From JAEXOD01 sp964652025 (GTDB lineage: Bacteria > Bacteroidota > Ignavibacteria > Ignavibacteriales > Melioribacteraceae): a stretch of 64,000 nucleotides of DNA. How positions within the stretch are numbered: the stretch's first letter is position 1; the number at the start of each line of letters is the position of its first letter. Both the position numbers and the translations under genes were made by a program. This document shows, piece by piece, positions 52,896-61,165 of this stretch. Under the pieces are notes generated by a model. The model searched no databases, was not told the origin of the DNA, and saw only the letters and a list, made by a program, of their open reading frames with translations. The stretch is taken from positions 62,001-126,000 of the forward strand of contig CAZYZX010000010.1 of the NCBI GenBank assembly GCA_964652025.1, read 5' to 3'.

Positions 52896-54392
52896 TTATA
52901 AAGATGAAATAGCATCAATACCCATAGGCATAGGCAAATAGAACATAACAGGCATTACGGTTCCATCTTTTTTTAATATCTTATCAACTTTCTTTTTAAT
53001 AATTACGCTATGCTCAATAAAAAGATCATCATCAATTATAGAACCAAAAATGTAAGAAGTTCCTTTAATAACAACATTCTTTCCAATTATTAATGGGTGC
53101 TCATCGCTACCAGTCATATTAACGCTGCTTTCAATTCTGCAATTATTACCTATTTTAATATTTCCTTTAATAATGTCATTCCAAAGAATTTCTACGTTAT
53201 CGCCAATAAAAAATTGTTGATGAGCAAAGGTGCTTAAGTGAACGTTCTCCCAAATTTTAACATTTACACCAAAAATAACGTTCCCATCAATAAAAACGTT
53301 TTTACCAACATTTAAATTATAATTTAATTTAACACCCTTGCCAATATAAGCGCCCTTGCCAATTCTAATATCAAGCGGTATACCTTTAGAGTCTAATTCT
53401 ATTATTTGATTTATAACAGTATCATGAATAAAAAAGTCATCTGGGTCATCAATTTCTACAATATCTTTTATTTTATTATAGGCAAGCATTCTTGCAATAG
53501 CTTCCATCTCTTTTAGAACAGATTTATTATTAAAGCCCATAATTACGTATTGCTCTTTAGGGCTTACGGCAGAAACAGTTAATCCGTTTTGATTAAAGAT
53601 TGAAATTAAATCTGTAATATATATTTCTTTTTGAGCATTTTCGTTTTTTATTTCATAAATTAAATTACTAAGGTGATTAAACTTAAATGCATAAACGCCG
53701 CTATTAAACTCGTTATTGTTAATTAATTCTTCTTTAGTAAAGGAATAAGTTTTGCCATTAAAATTTAGCAAGTAAGGTTTATCATCAGGTAGTTTTAATA
53801 TATCTTTATGTTCAATAATTTCTATAACTTTCCCAAAATCTGGGCCGGAAGTATTACCGTTTATATCAGTTTCTTTAACTCTAACAATTCTACCATAGCT
53901 GTTTTCTTCTGGTTTACCTTCGTATAAACCGGTTAAAACCATCATATCTGCATTAGATTGTTTAAACTTATCTGCAAACATTTTTACTGTTTTATCGTCA
54001 AGCAAGCCCATATCACCCGCATAAACATAAACAATACCATTATATTTATTTTTATCAATAACTTCTAAAGCTACTTGAACAGCGTGCCCTGTACCTAATT
54101 GCTCTGCTTGATGAGCGAAAACAGTATTCTCGTTTTTACCAATAACTTTAATAACGTCTTCTGCTTTAATACCAACAACTAAAACGATGTTTACATTTGT
54201 AAGTGCATTAACGCAAGCGTCGGTTACTCTTTGAACTGTTGGTATTCCCCAAATTTTATGAAGCATTTTAGATGTTTGGCTTTTTATTCTTTTGCCATGA
54301 CCAGCTGCTAAAATAATTGCTGTTTCCGGGCAATCGTAATTAAAATTGCCCGAATATTCGTTTATTAATTCTTTAACAGTACTAATTTCCAT
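52896..54392 (-). CDS. GlmU-like nucleotidyltransferase with left-handed beta-helix
   Basis: A 498-residue protein. The N-terminal nucleotidyltransferase domain has the signature AIILAAGHGKRIKSQTSKML and VYVYAGDMGLLD, as in GlmU uridylyltransferase. The rest is a hexapeptide left-handed beta-helix (about 345-450; GKGAYIGKGVKLNYN, IGNNCRIESSV). The C-terminal part is shorter and lacks the usual GlmU acetyltransferase end; it carries a tail with MPVMFYLPMPMG. It may make a UDP- or dTDP-sugar; I would not call it glmU with certainty. ATG 54392 follows AAGGG; ATG 54410 is the alternative. Confidence 0.75.
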   Translation of the reverse strand: MEISTVKELINEYSGNFNYDCPETAIILAAGHGKRIKSQTSKMLHKIWGIPTVQRVTDACVNALTNVNIVLVVGIKAEDVIKVIGKNENTVFAHQAEQLGTGHAVQVALEVIDKNKYNGIVYVYAGDMGLLDDKTVKMFADKFKQSNADMMVLTGLYEGKPEENSYGRIVRVKETDINGNTSGPDFGKVIEIIEHKDILKLPDDKPYLLNFNGKTYSFTKEELINNNEFNSGVYAFKFNHLSNLIYEIKNENAQKEIYITDLISIFNQNGLTVSAVSPKEQYVIMGFNNKSVLKEMEAIARMLAYNKIKDIVEIDDPDDFFIHDTVINQIIELDSKGIPLDIRIGKGAYIGKGVKLNYNLNVGKNVFIDGNVIFGVNVKIWENVHLSTFAHQQFFIGDNVEILWNDIIKGNIKIGNNCRIESSVNMTGSDEHPLIIGKNVVIKGTSYIFGSIIDDDLFIEHSVIIKKKVDKILKKDGTVMPVMFYLPMPMGIDAISSL

Positions 54393-54508
54393 TTTTAGCC
54401 CTTTATCCATTTTAAATTTATAAAAAATAGTATTTAATTTACTTAATTCATTTAATTTTTACTAAAAAAAAATTAAATTGTAATATTAAAATAAGGAAAT
54501 ATTGCAAA

Positions 54509-54964
54509 ATGAAAAAAATAATATTTATGTTGTTTTTTGTAGTAGCAAGTGTAAGTTTAATAGATGCTCAAACGCGTAATTTTGGTTTAGGAATTATGTT
54601 AGGTGATCCATCAGGTTTAAATGGCAAGTATTATCTTAATTCTATAAATGCAGTAGAAGTTGGTTTAGGTGTTGGTGTTTTTGGTGGGGAAAATTCTTTT
54701 GCAATGCACGTAGATTATTTATATCACAATTATGATTTAATTAAAGCTACTGAAAAATTTCCTGTGTTTTATGGCTTTGGTGTTAGAATAAGATCAAAAG
54801 AGGATGCAGAGTTTGGTTTAGGAGTTAGAGGTGTAATAGGCATTCAGTGGGTAAACCAAAGTATGCCAATTGATGTATTTTTACATGTTGCACCTGTATT
54901 TAAATTATTACCCGCTACCAAATTTGGCGTAGATGGTGCTATTGGTGCAAGATATTATTTTTAA
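54509..54964 (+). CDS. Small predicted outer-membrane beta-barrel protein
   Basis: A 151-residue protein with a signal peptide (residues 1-20, ending IDAQ). The mature part has glycine-rich beta strands (NFGLGIMLGDPSGLNGKYYL, FYGFGVRIRSK, GAIGARYYF) ending in Phe, as in small barrels. I recognise no specific family. It is followed by a T9SS cargo 27 bases downstream. Confidence 0.6.
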   Translation: MKKIIFMLFFVVASVSLIDAQTRNFGLGIMLGDPSGLNGKYYLNSINAVEVGLGVGVFGGENSFAMHVDYLYHNYDLIKATEKFPVFYGFGVRIRSKEDAEFGLGVRGVIGIQWVNQSMPIDVFLHVAPVFKLLPATKFGVDGAIGARYYF

Positions 54965-54991
54965 TTAACATAAACAAAATGGGGAGATAGT

Positions 54992-56410
54992 ATGAAACAC
55001 ACTTTACGACTTATGATGATTGCAATGGTTGTATTATTAACAGCAACAACATTTGCACAAACAAAAGAATGGATTTATGTTGGTAAAATTAATTTTCCTG
55101 ATGCAGATTCTAATTATGTACAACCTTTTTTGTGTACAATGGATGCTCAGGATAGGTTATATGTAATTTCTTCTAAAACAACAAATATTAAAGCTCGCAA
55201 TCAGATTTTTTATTTAGATCCGGGTCAAACAGCATTTACTAAGTTTATTGATTTTTATGAAATTGGCGAAGAAGACTCGTTAAGTGGAAAAGTTGGTCAA
55301 TTAATTGGCGTTGCTGCTTTAGGTACAGATGTTGTTGTAACAGCAAGAATTCCAAATCAACAAGTTCCAGCCGGTGCATCTAGTGTATTTTATTTTAAAA
55401 ACAGAAATCCACAAGATTATGAAAGGTGGGGATTTGGAATACAAGGAAGTGGCTGGGGTACAACTGTGCATGGTATAACTGCTACAAAAGATTCTGTTTT
55501 ATTTGGTGGCATTCCTTATCAAGGTCCATCTTATAGGTTATATAATTTTAGCCATAATTTAACTACTCCTGCAAGGGGTTCATATTTCTTTATGTCTATG
55601 CAACCAATGGAAATTAATGGACCGCATACAGGTGGCTTTGATATGATTAGAGATTGTGCTGTAATTCCAGATGGTGATTATACAAGCACTTCTACGCCTT
55701 TTTATACTTCTCGTAATGCATTAAGCTCTACAAGTTTAAATGGTGGTATTTCGATTTGGGAAGGTGGTAATTATTCAACTCCAGCTGGATATGTTAGCCA
55801 AAAAGTAATTGATCCTATAGGATTATTGCAATTAAGTAATGCATTACCTTATGGTATTACCGTAGATAAAAAGAACAAATATTTATGGGTTGCTGGTGTA
55901 GATAGCACGAGACGTTGGGTAAAGGGTTTTAATTTATTGGGTACATTTGCAACAGTAGCAGACGAGTTACCATCTGCTAATAGTGGTGATACTCCCAACC
56001 CAAATGGTGCTCCACTTATTGCGCCTTGCGATGTTGCTTTTTCTGCTGATGGTGAAACTGCTTATGTAATTGATGCTTATTCTAAATGTGCATTTAAATT
56101 TATTTATGCAGATCCTTCTGGCGTTAATGATGATTTAACATTGAACTATGATTTTGAATTATTACAAAATTATCCTAATCCATTTAATCCATCTACAATG
56201 ATTTCTTACAAAATGCCAAAAGATGGTTTTGTAACCTTAAAGGTGTATAATTTATTAGGTAAAGAAGTTGCAACTTTAGTAAATGAATTTAAAACAAGAG
56301 GACAATACTCAATTAATTTTAATGCTAACGATTTAAGTAGCGGTGTTTATGTTTACACTTTAAATGTTAACGGATTTACTGCTTCTAAAAAAATGACACT
56401 AATTAAATAG
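54992..56410 (+). CDS. T9SS-secreted protein, possibly beta-propeller
   Basis: A 472-residue protein with a signal peptide (residues 1-22, ending TFAQ). The body (about 25-375) shows repeated strand patterns such as DAQDRLYVIS, VDKKNKYLWVAGVD and FSADGETAYVIDA, which fit an NHL/SMP-30-like beta-propeller. The C-terminus is a T9SS type A domain (LLQNYPNPFNPSTM, GVYVYTL, SKKMTLIK). It should be exported to the cell surface. Ribosome site GGGGAG precedes the ATG. No enzymatic motif is recognised. Confidence 0.75.
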   Translation: MKHTLRLMMIAMVVLLTATTFAQTKEWIYVGKINFPDADSNYVQPFLCTMDAQDRLYVISSKTTNIKARNQIFYLDPGQTAFTKFIDFYEIGEEDSLSGKVGQLIGVAALGTDVVVTARIPNQQVPAGASSVFYFKNRNPQDYERWGFGIQGSGWGTTVHGITATKDSVLFGGIPYQGPSYRLYNFSHNLTTPARGSYFFMSMQPMEINGPHTGGFDMIRDCAVIPDGDYTSTSTPFYTSRNALSSTSLNGGISIWEGGNYSTPAGYVSQKVIDPIGLLQLSNALPYGITVDKKNKYLWVAGVDSTRRWVKGFNLLGTFATVADELPSANSGDTPNPNGAPLIAPCDVAFSADGETAYVIDAYSKCAFKFIYADPSGVNDDLTLNYDFELLQNYPNPFNPSTMISYKMPKDGFVTLKVYNLLGKEVATLVNEFKTRGQYSINFNANDLSSGVYVYTLNVNGFTASKKMTLIK

Positions 56411-56431
56411 TATTGTTTAACAATTTATAAA

Positions 56432-56462
56432 AAAAAGACCGTCATTTTATGACGGTCTTTTT
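56432..56462. terminator. Bidirectional intrinsic terminator
   Basis: A 12-14 bp perfect stem (AAAGACCGTCAT at 56434-56445, ATGACGGTCTTT at 56449-56460) with a 3-base loop, flanked by A and T runs. It lies between the convergent genes ending at 56410 and 56478. Confidence 0.9.
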
Positions 56463-56477
56463 ATTTTAAACTTTAAT

Positions 56478-57965
56478 TTATTCAATAAAGCAAGGTTTGC
56501 TTAAGTTACCTAATCTATCAATTGCAACAACAGCATATTTTTCTGCTTTAGGAACAACAAAAATAGAATTTGCTACGGGTAAAATTTTATAATTCCAAAC
56601 ACCTTCTTTCTTTTGATATATTGCATATAAAAACGGCTTTTTACCTTTGGTATTGGTAATTTTTAGATTAATAAGTGTATCTTGTACTAGTTCCTTAATA
56701 ACTTTAGGTGTGTTAGGAGGGGTTTTATCTAACCAAGGGTATGTTGGAGTAATTGCTTGTTCGCTATAAACTGAATTTATTAATGGCTTAGCTAAAGAAT
56801 CATAATTTTTTAATAAAGGTTTCATGCTAAAAAGAATTGTACCAGGTGCAGCAGGATTTAAGGAGCGCGTTACCATTATTTGGTTTATAATTTCTGTTGA
56901 AATAAAATTAATTGAATATTTGGGATTTATAAATAAGCCGGGGAAAATATTTCTGTTTTTACTGTTTTCACCAAGCCACCATTTTAATAAAACTGGGTAG
57001 CTATATTTTGTATTGCTAATAAGCCAATATATTTGAGGTGAGTAGTAATCTATCCACCCATTATTAAGCCAAAGTTTAGCATCGGCATAAAGGGTTGTGT
57101 ATTGGTCAAAGCCGTTTTTAGCTTCTTTTGGGTAACCGGGTCTGTATAATCCAAATGGGCTTATACCAAATTTAACATATGGTTTTATCTCTTTAATCTC
57201 TTTATAGATACGTTTAACAAAGTTATTAACAGCATCTCTACGCCAATCTGCTTTATTTAGTTTGCCCCCTTTTTGCTTATACTCTTTATAACTTTCTTCA
57301 TCTGGAAAATCTGCATTTTTATTATAATCTGGATATGGATAAAAGTAATCATCAAAATGAACGCCATCGATATCATAATTTTTTACTACATCTAACACAA
57401 CATTTGCAGAGTAATCTTGTACTTCTTTAATTGTAGGGATAAGCCAATAATAGCCATCGGAAGCAAGCTTAGCAACAAGATTTGGTTTAGTTTTAATAAT
57501 ACTATTATTAGCAATATTTCCTTTGTTAGCTGGGTGACCTGCGCGATATGGGTTAAACCAAGCATGAATTTCTATACCTTGTTTGTGGGCTTCAGTAATC
57601 CAAAATTCCAAAGGGTCGTAATAAGGCTCTGGAGCTTTACCTTGTTCACCAGTTAAATAATAAGACCAAGGCTCATATGAAGATTTATAAATTGCATCAC
57701 AGTGTGGTCTTACTTGAAGAACGATGGCGTTCATATTAGCTTCTTTAACACGATTTATAATATCAAGCGCTTCTTGTTTTTGTTTTTCAACATCCAAACC
57801 GGGTGCGCTAGGCCAATCTATATTAGCAACAGTTGCCACCCACACGGCTCTAAACTCTCTGTTTATTTCTGGCAAAGGTTCTTTTTTTACCATTACACTT
57901 TTTTCAGACTTAGAATGACAATTCAAAAACAATAATGCAAACAATACAATAATTTTTTTTAACAT
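56478..57965 (-). CDS. GHL10-family glycoside hydrolase-like lipoprotein (third paralogue)
   Basis: A 495-residue protein with lipobox FLNC (Cys16). The GHL10/YngK-like barrel begins FRAVWVATVANIDWPSAPG and includes VLQVRPHCDAIY, IEIHAWFNPYRAG and IDGVHFDDYFYPY, which is the closest part to the classical family and carries the putative catalytic acidic residues. An Ig-like domain closes the protein (about 410-495). It is more similar to known YngK-like proteins than to the tandem pair at 39740-42753. Probable glycan hydrolase at the outer face; substrate unknown. Confidence 0.88.
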   Translation of the reverse strand: MLKKIIVLFALLFLNCHSKSEKSVMVKKEPLPEINREFRAVWVATVANIDWPSAPGLDVEKQKQEALDIINRVKEANMNAIVLQVRPHCDAIYKSSYEPWSYYLTGEQGKAPEPYYDPLEFWITEAHKQGIEIHAWFNPYRAGHPANKGNIANNSIIKTKPNLVAKLASDGYYWLIPTIKEVQDYSANVVLDVVKNYDIDGVHFDDYFYPYPDYNKNADFPDEESYKEYKQKGGKLNKADWRRDAVNNFVKRIYKEIKEIKPYVKFGISPFGLYRPGYPKEAKNGFDQYTTLYADAKLWLNNGWIDYYSPQIYWLISNTKYSYPVLLKWWLGENSKNRNIFPGLFINPKYSINFISTEIINQIMVTRSLNPAAPGTILFSMKPLLKNYDSLAKPLINSVYSEQAITPTYPWLDKTPPNTPKVIKELVQDTLINLKITNTKGKKPFLYAIYQKKEGVWNYKILPVANSIFVVPKAEKYAVVAIDRLGNLSKPCFIE

Positions 57966-57979
57966 ATTAAGCCTTCAAA

Positions 57980-58008
57980 TTTATTATCTAAAGTTTAAAG
58001 ATAATAAA
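57980..58008. promoter_or_regulatory. Perfect inverted repeat upstream of the GHL10 lipoprotein gene
   Basis: TTTATTATCT (57980-57989) and AGATAATAAA (57999-58008) are 10-bp perfect arms with a 9-base spacer, 15-43 bases before the ATG. The sequence overlaps a TAAATTTG box (minus strand, 57983-57976). The position suits a repressor operator. Confidence 0.35.
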
Positions 58009-58041
58009 ATGAAATTAAAATCGAAAAGAATTATAGGAAGG

Positions 58042-58065
58042 ATAAAAAAGGGGCATAAGCCCCTT
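58042..58065 (-). terminator. Terminator of the LOG gene
   Basis: On the minus strand AAGGGGC / GCCCCTT arms (58065-58059 and 58054-58048) form a 7-bp stem with a 4-base loop, and the next bases are a T run. It starts 4 bases after the stop of the LOG gene. Confidence 0.8.
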
Positions 58066-58068
58066 ATA

Positions 58069-58887
58069 TTATTTATGTAAAAAATAGTCTTTAAAATTAG
58101 ATGTGATTTTTTCGAAAGCTTCGTCAACTGAATCGCAAAAATCGATTATATTCATATCTTCTGGGCTAATCATACCGCTATCAATTAAAGCATCAAAATT
58201 AATAACTTTTTTCCAATAAGCGCTATCGTAAATAATAACTTTAATATGTTTTTTAACTTTTTTAGTTTGAATTAAAGTAAGCACTTCCATCATTTCATCT
58301 AAAGTACCAAATCCGCCGGGGAAAACAATTAAAGCTTTAGCTAAATAAATAAACCAAAATTTACGCATAAAAAAGTAATGAAATTCAAAAGCAAGCTCTT
58401 TTGGTACATATTTATTAACAAACTGTTCAAAAGGGATGCTAATATTAAGTCCAACAGATTTACCACCAGCTTCAAAAGCACCTTTATTAGCTGCTTCCAT
58501 AATTCCAGGTCCGCCACCGCTACAAATTGTAAGACGTTTTCCATTGCCTGGTAAACTTGCTGCCCACTTAGTTAACTTTGCAGAAAGCTCTTCTGCTTCA
58601 TCGTAATAATGAGCCATTTCTACTAATTTTTTAGCTTTTTGTAATTTTTGCTCATAGTCTGGGCTATCTTTTTCGTTCTTTTCTACATTGGCTAAATTTT
58701 CTAATGCATCTTTAGAAGAAAGTAACCTTGCGCTACCAAAAAATACTATAGTATCTTGTATATTCTCTCTCTTAAATCTTGCTTGTGGTTCATAAAACTC
58801 TGCCAATATTCTAATAGTTCTTGCTTCCGGAGAATTTAAAAACTCTAAATTGTTATACGCTTTTCCTGGCTTTAAATCATCGCTCAT
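58069..58887 (-). CDS. LOG family protein
   Basis: A 272-residue protein of the LOG/TIGR00730 family, whose members hydrolyse nucleoside-5'-monophosphates (phosphoribohydrolases). The nucleotide-binding motif SGGGPGIMEAANKGA and the catalytic motif PGGFGTLDEM are intact. The N-terminal extension of about 90 residues is longer than in the plant-type LOG. It is monocistronic with a strong ribosome site (AAGGAG). In bacteria, the physiological substrate is often unclear. Confidence 0.92.
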   Translation of the reverse strand: MSDDLKPGKAYNNLEFLNSPEARTIRILAEFYEPQARFKRENIQDTIVFFGSARLLSSKDALENLANVEKNEKDSPDYEQKLQKAKKLVEMAHYYDEAEELSAKLTKWAASLPGNGKRLTICSGGGPGIMEAANKGAFEAGGKSVGLNISIPFEQFVNKYVPKELAFEFHYFFMRKFWFIYLAKALIVFPGGFGTLDEMMEVLTLIQTKKVKKHIKVIIYDSAYWKKVINFDALIDSGMISPEDMNIIDFCDSVDEAFEKITSNFKDYFLHK

Positions 58888-58920
58888 TTTTTGTAACTCC
58901 TTTTTTAAAAATTAAATCGC

Positions 58921-58946
58921 AAAACATTAAATATACTAAATGTTTT
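58921..58946. promoter_or_regulatory. Inverted repeat upstream of the LOG gene
   Basis: AAAACATT (58921-58928) and AATGTTTT (58939-58946) are perfect 8-bp arms with a 10-base spacer, 34-59 bases upstream of the LOG start. It lies in a 151-base gap without genes. Function is unknown. Confidence 0.3.
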
Positions 58947-59038
58947 TGTATTATAAAAATAAAAAATACAAGTTAAATTGTTTATTAATTTTATATTAAA
59001 ATAAAATAAAATTAAGTAGGGAATAATAATAGATGAAT

Positions 59039-60139
59039 TTATTGATGTTTTGGTTTAGGTAGGGAAACTATAAACTCAGTTCCTTCGTCAGGTTTGCTAT
59101 GTACATTTATTTTACCATTATTTTTTTCAACAAATTCTTTGCAAAGTATAAGACCTAACCCGGTTCCGCTTTCATTATTTGTGCCTTTTTTGGAATTATG
59201 GATAGTAATGTTAAATAACCCCTTTAATGTGTTATCATCCATACCTACGCCATTATCTTTTATAGATAATTTCACAAAATTATCATCTTCCTTAGTAGAA
59301 AGAAAAATGGTGCCGTGGTTTTTAGTAAATTTAATTGCATTGCTGCAAATATTTCTAATTACTGTTCTAATCATTTCCATATCAGAGTAAATAGGAACAA
59401 ATTCTGGAACAAGATTAGTAATAATAATATCTTTAGCTTTAGCTTGTGGCTCTAAAAGTTCTACTGTATTTTTAACTATATCAAATAAATTAAAAGCTAA
59501 GGGGTTGTATTCTAATCGACCAGTTTGGCTACGGCTCCACTGCAATAAATTATCTAAAAGCTCGTAAGATTTTTTTGCTACACCCTCCATTTCCTTAATA
59601 AAACTGATTCGTTCTTCATCACTAAAATCATAATAATCTGTTACTAACATGCTAGAAAAGCCAAGCATTGTAATAAAAGGATTTTTAAGGTCGTGTGCAA
59701 TTATTGAAAAGAATTTATCTTTTTCTGCATTTCTAATTTTTAATTCATTAGTAGTATTTTGTAACCTTAAATGGGTTTTTACTCTAATTAATAATTCTTG
59801 TGTGTTAAAAGGTTTTGTAATATAATCTACCGCACCTAAAGATAAGCCTTTTATTATATCTTCAGATTCTGTTTTAGCAGTTAAAAATATAATAGGAATT
59901 TCATTTGTAGAAGGTTCTTTTTTTAATGTTTCGCATACTTGATAACCATCAATACCCGGCATCATAATATCAAGTAAAATTAAATCTGGTAGAATCTCTT
60001 TAGCAATTTGTATGGCTTGTTGACCATTTGTGGCAACAGCTATTTCAAGATTTTCACTGCGTAAAACATTACCCAAAAGTTGAAGATTTTTATAGTTATC
60101 GTCTACAATTAAAACCAGATTATTTTTGTTATCATCCAT
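59039..60139 (-). CDS. Response-regulator / histidine-kinase hybrid
   Basis: A 366-residue cytoplasmic protein. An N-terminal receiver domain (about 8-125) has the acidic pair in VDDN, phospho-acceptor Asp57 in LILLDIMMPG and Lys109 in YITKPF. A kinase core follows: H-box FSIIAHDLKNPF with His149, N-box ICSNAIKFTK, and ATPase motifs DNGVGMD and GTGLGLILCKE. Such receiver-first kinases usually relay signals from another kinase. No membrane segment. Confidence 0.94.
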   Translation of the reverse strand: MDDNKNNLVLIVDDNYKNLQLLGNVLRSENLEIAVATNGQQAIQIAKEILPDLILLDIMMPGIDGYQVCETLKKEPSTNEIPIIFLTAKTESEDIIKGLSLGAVDYITKPFNTQELLIRVKTHLRLQNTTNELKIRNAEKDKFFSIIAHDLKNPFITMLGFSSMLVTDYYDFSDEERISFIKEMEGVAKKSYELLDNLLQWSRSQTGRLEYNPLAFNLFDIVKNTVELLEPQAKAKDIIITNLVPEFVPIYSDMEMIRTVIRNICSNAIKFTKNHGTIFLSTKEDDNFVKLSIKDNGVGMDDNTLKGLFNITIHNSKKGTNNESGTGLGLILCKEFVEKNNGKINVHSKPDEGTEFIVSLPKPKHQ

Positions 60140-60187
60140 TTTTATATTTTAAAAAATTTTAATATTAAATATAAGTTTTATTTAAAG

Positions 60188-60215
60188 AAAAAGCCAAATT
60201 AATATTTGGCTTTTT
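60188..60215 (-). terminator. Terminator after the ECF sigma gene
   Basis: AAAAAGCCAAAT (60188-60199) and ATTTGGCTTTTT (60204-60215) form a 12-bp stem with a 4-base loop; on the minus strand it ends in a T run 26 bases after the sigma gene stop. It separates the sigma gene from the receiver-kinase gene. Confidence 0.8.
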
Positions 60216-60240
60216 CTATAAAAAATATATAAAAATATAA

Positions 60241-60831
60241 CTATTTTTCAACAAATCCAACAGATTTAGCATAATTATATAATTTTGCATAAAGCATTTT
60301 TCTAGCTCTATGTAAACGACTTCTTACCGTACCAATAGGACAAGATAAGAATTCTGCTATTTCTTCGTATGTAAAACCTTCCACGTCACTTAAAAGTATA
60401 ATAGTTTGAAAGTCCTTAGGCAACTCTGCTAAAGCTTCGCTAACTTCGTCGTTTAAAGTATTGCTAAAAGCATCTTCTACAATATGACCAAATTCTACTT
60501 CGGATTCTTTAATGTTTTCGTAAAAGTTTTCTATATCGTCATAATCAACTTTTTCAGGGGATTTCTTAATTCTGCGATACTCGTTAATGTAAGTATTTCT
60601 CATAATACTATAAAGCCAAGCTTTGCAATTTGTACCGCGTTCAAATTTATCGAAATATCTAAAAGCTTTTAAAAATGTTTCTTGCAATAAGTCATCAGCT
60701 TCGTCGGTGTCATTAGTCATTTTTAAAGCAAAATTATATAAAGCCTCTTTATGAGGGATTGCAATATTTTCAAAATCCATATTCTTCTGAATTTCGCTTT
60801 CGGATAACTTTAAACTGCTATTTATTTTCAT
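60241..60831 (-). CDS. ECF RNA polymerase sigma factor
   Basis: A 196-residue sigma-70 family protein. Region 2 is at about 28-95 (LYNFALKMTNDTDEADDLLQ, KAWLYSIMRNTYINEYRR) and region 4 at about 135-188 (LPKDFQTIILLSDVEGFTYE, LSCPIGTVRSRLHRAR). It has an N-terminal extension of about 25 residues; the alternative start is Met18. No anti-sigma gene adjoins it. A ribosome site AGGTG precedes ATG 60831. It is divergent from the rnf genes across a 334-base gap. Confidence 0.93.
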   Translation of the reverse strand: MKINSSLKLSESEIQKNMDFENIAIPHKEALYNFALKMTNDTDEADDLLQETFLKAFRYFDKFERGTNCKAWLYSIMRNTYINEYRRIKKSPEKVDYDDIENFYENIKESEVEFGHIVEDAFSNTLNDEVSEALAELPKDFQTIILLSDVEGFTYEEIAEFLSCPIGTVRSRLHRARKMLYAKLYNYAKSVGFVEK

Positions 60832-61165
60832 TTTTTCACCTAAGCTTTTATTCTTCTAACTCGTTAATTTTAAATTAAGTTCAAAATAATAAGATGATTT
60901 GTCTATTTTTTAAAAAACAATTTTTTAATTTATTTTAAGTTGATTTTATTTGTTTAATTTATAAAAAATTAATAAGTTATATTACTAATTTTGTTAAGTT
61001 TTTATGCGTTAATTAGGATTTATATTGCTTAATATGCTAAGATTGATAAAAATAAATAATAAAATAAAAAAGATTATAATAGTGGCGCATTATAATCTAA
61101 AATAAGATAAAAGAATATTATTATATAATTAACAACAGATATAACTAATAAAAAAAAGACTAAGT
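60832..61165. promoter_or_regulatory. Divergent intergenic region between ECF sigma and rnf, with inverted repeat
   Basis: 334 bases of very AT-rich sequence without a gene. On the plus strand TAATTTTG (60986-60993) matches the -7 element, but no -33 box is seen; it would give a long leader of about 165 bases. An inverted repeat AGATTATAAT (61071-61080) and ATTATAATCT (61089-61098) with an 8-base spacer lies 68-95 bases before rnfC. It may be an operator or a leader hairpin. Confidence 0.35.

Noticed and set aside
57417..57935. Three plus-strand frames opposite the GHL10 lipoprotein gene
   Set aside because: They lie across the conserved barrel motifs of the minus-strand gene and lack domains or ribosome sites.
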